Assembly: GCF_007558815.1 (NCBI RefSeq)
Contig: NZ_VLTJ01000007.1
Span: 186,001 to 250,000, forward strand
Length of the DNA: 64,000 bases
DNA from: Verticiella sediminum
GTDB taxonomy: Bacteria; Pseudomonadota; Gammaproteobacteria; Burkholderiales; Burkholderiaceae_B
Direction of reading: 5' to 3'
The notes beneath the pieces were generated by a model that saw only the letters and a program-made list of their open reading frames with translations, did no database searches and was not told the origin of the DNA. The position numbers and the translations under genes are program-made. The stretch's first letter is position 1, and the number at the start of each line of letters is the position of its first letter. Shown here piece after piece: positions 63,956 to 64,000 of the stretch.

Positions 63956-64000
63956 ATGGACAAGACCTCCGCCCTGCGCGATGAGATTCTCGCGCGCATC
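63956..64000 (+). CDS. N terminus of a probable GntR-family regulator, partial
   Basis: Only 15 codons (MDKTSALRDEILARI) before the window ends. The sequence is compatible with the first helix of a GntR-type DNA-binding domain, and the location, divergent from a catabolic FAH/Bug pair with repeated boxes between, fits a regulator. An ATG at 63933 in another frame is less likely. Family assignment is an inference. Confidence 0.4.
   Translation, partial: MDKTSALRDEILARI

Overview
The window is a high-GC (roughly 70%) chromosomal segment of a betaproteobacterium, most likely a member of the Alcaligenaceae (Bordetella/Achromobacter-like). The basis is the housekeeping layout (fur next to bamE and dapB; grpE-dnaK-dnaJ close to hemH-hrcA-nadK-recN; AcnB-type aconitase), two tripartite-tricarboxylate (Bug) binding proteins sitting with catabolic enzymes, and the strong G/C third-position bias. 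The genus is inferred, not proven. I saw no tRNA, rRNA, CRISPR array, insertion sequence or prophage.

Layout. 1-7.3 kb: end of a flavin monooxygenase, a thioredoxin, a methyltransferase with an upstream CobW-like pseudo-GTPase, an MliC-type lipoprotein, a histidine phosphatase, a large MscS-type channel, a DUF502 membrane protein and acylphosphatase. 7.4-10.6 kb: a vanillate-demethylase-like reductase/oxygenase pair and a GntR/FCD regulator, with a TGTATACA operator over the -10 of each promoter. 10.8-19.3 kb, all minus strand: NAD(P)HX repair enzyme, a divergent phosphoketolase-like enzyme, hsp20-lon, and a lytic transglycosylase. 19.5-30.6 kb: mixed single genes including an oversized membrane PQQ dehydrogenase, Dtd, MtnN, a phospholipid methyltransferase-like enzyme, a Nudix hydrolase and a PAS/receiver protein. 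30.7-41.8 kb: chaperone and stress block (dnaJ, dnaK, grpE, hemH, hrcA, nadK, recN) with sigma-32-like promoters. It is interrupted between grpE and hemH by a lower-GC cassette of an ABM monooxygenase and an ECF41-type sigma factor, followed by a broken gene.

41.8-48.8 kb is a catabolic island: acyl-CoA ligase, AraC regulator, TauD-type dioxygenase, BKACE enzyme, Bug binding protein and quinone oxidoreductase. 16-bp direct repeats spaced 21 bp lie in front of the dioxygenase. 48.9-51.9 kb: fur, bamE, dapB and an Rpn/DUF4351 gene; a remnant of a second copy lies at 28.3 kb. 52.0-56.1 kb: a complete TRAP transporter (P, Q, M) behind an isopenicillin-N-synthase-like oxygenase. 56.5-64 kb: acnB with a perfect 16-bp palindrome just upstream of its promoter and a strong terminator, a metallophosphoesterase, a PQQ-dependent sugar dehydrogenase, and a Bug/FAH pair divergent from the first codons of a probable regulator, with five CCAAT/ATTGG boxes between.

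Overall this is core genome with three catabolic modules, each carrying its own regulator or transporter. The most informative signals are regulatory: operator-over-promoter at the van-like locus, the AraC repeats, the acnB palindrome, the dnaK/dnaJ terminator and the sigma-32 sites. No wholly new system can be demonstrated from sequence alone. The BKACE/TauD cluster and the oxygenase/TRAP cluster have unknown substrates and are the best candidates for undescribed pathways.
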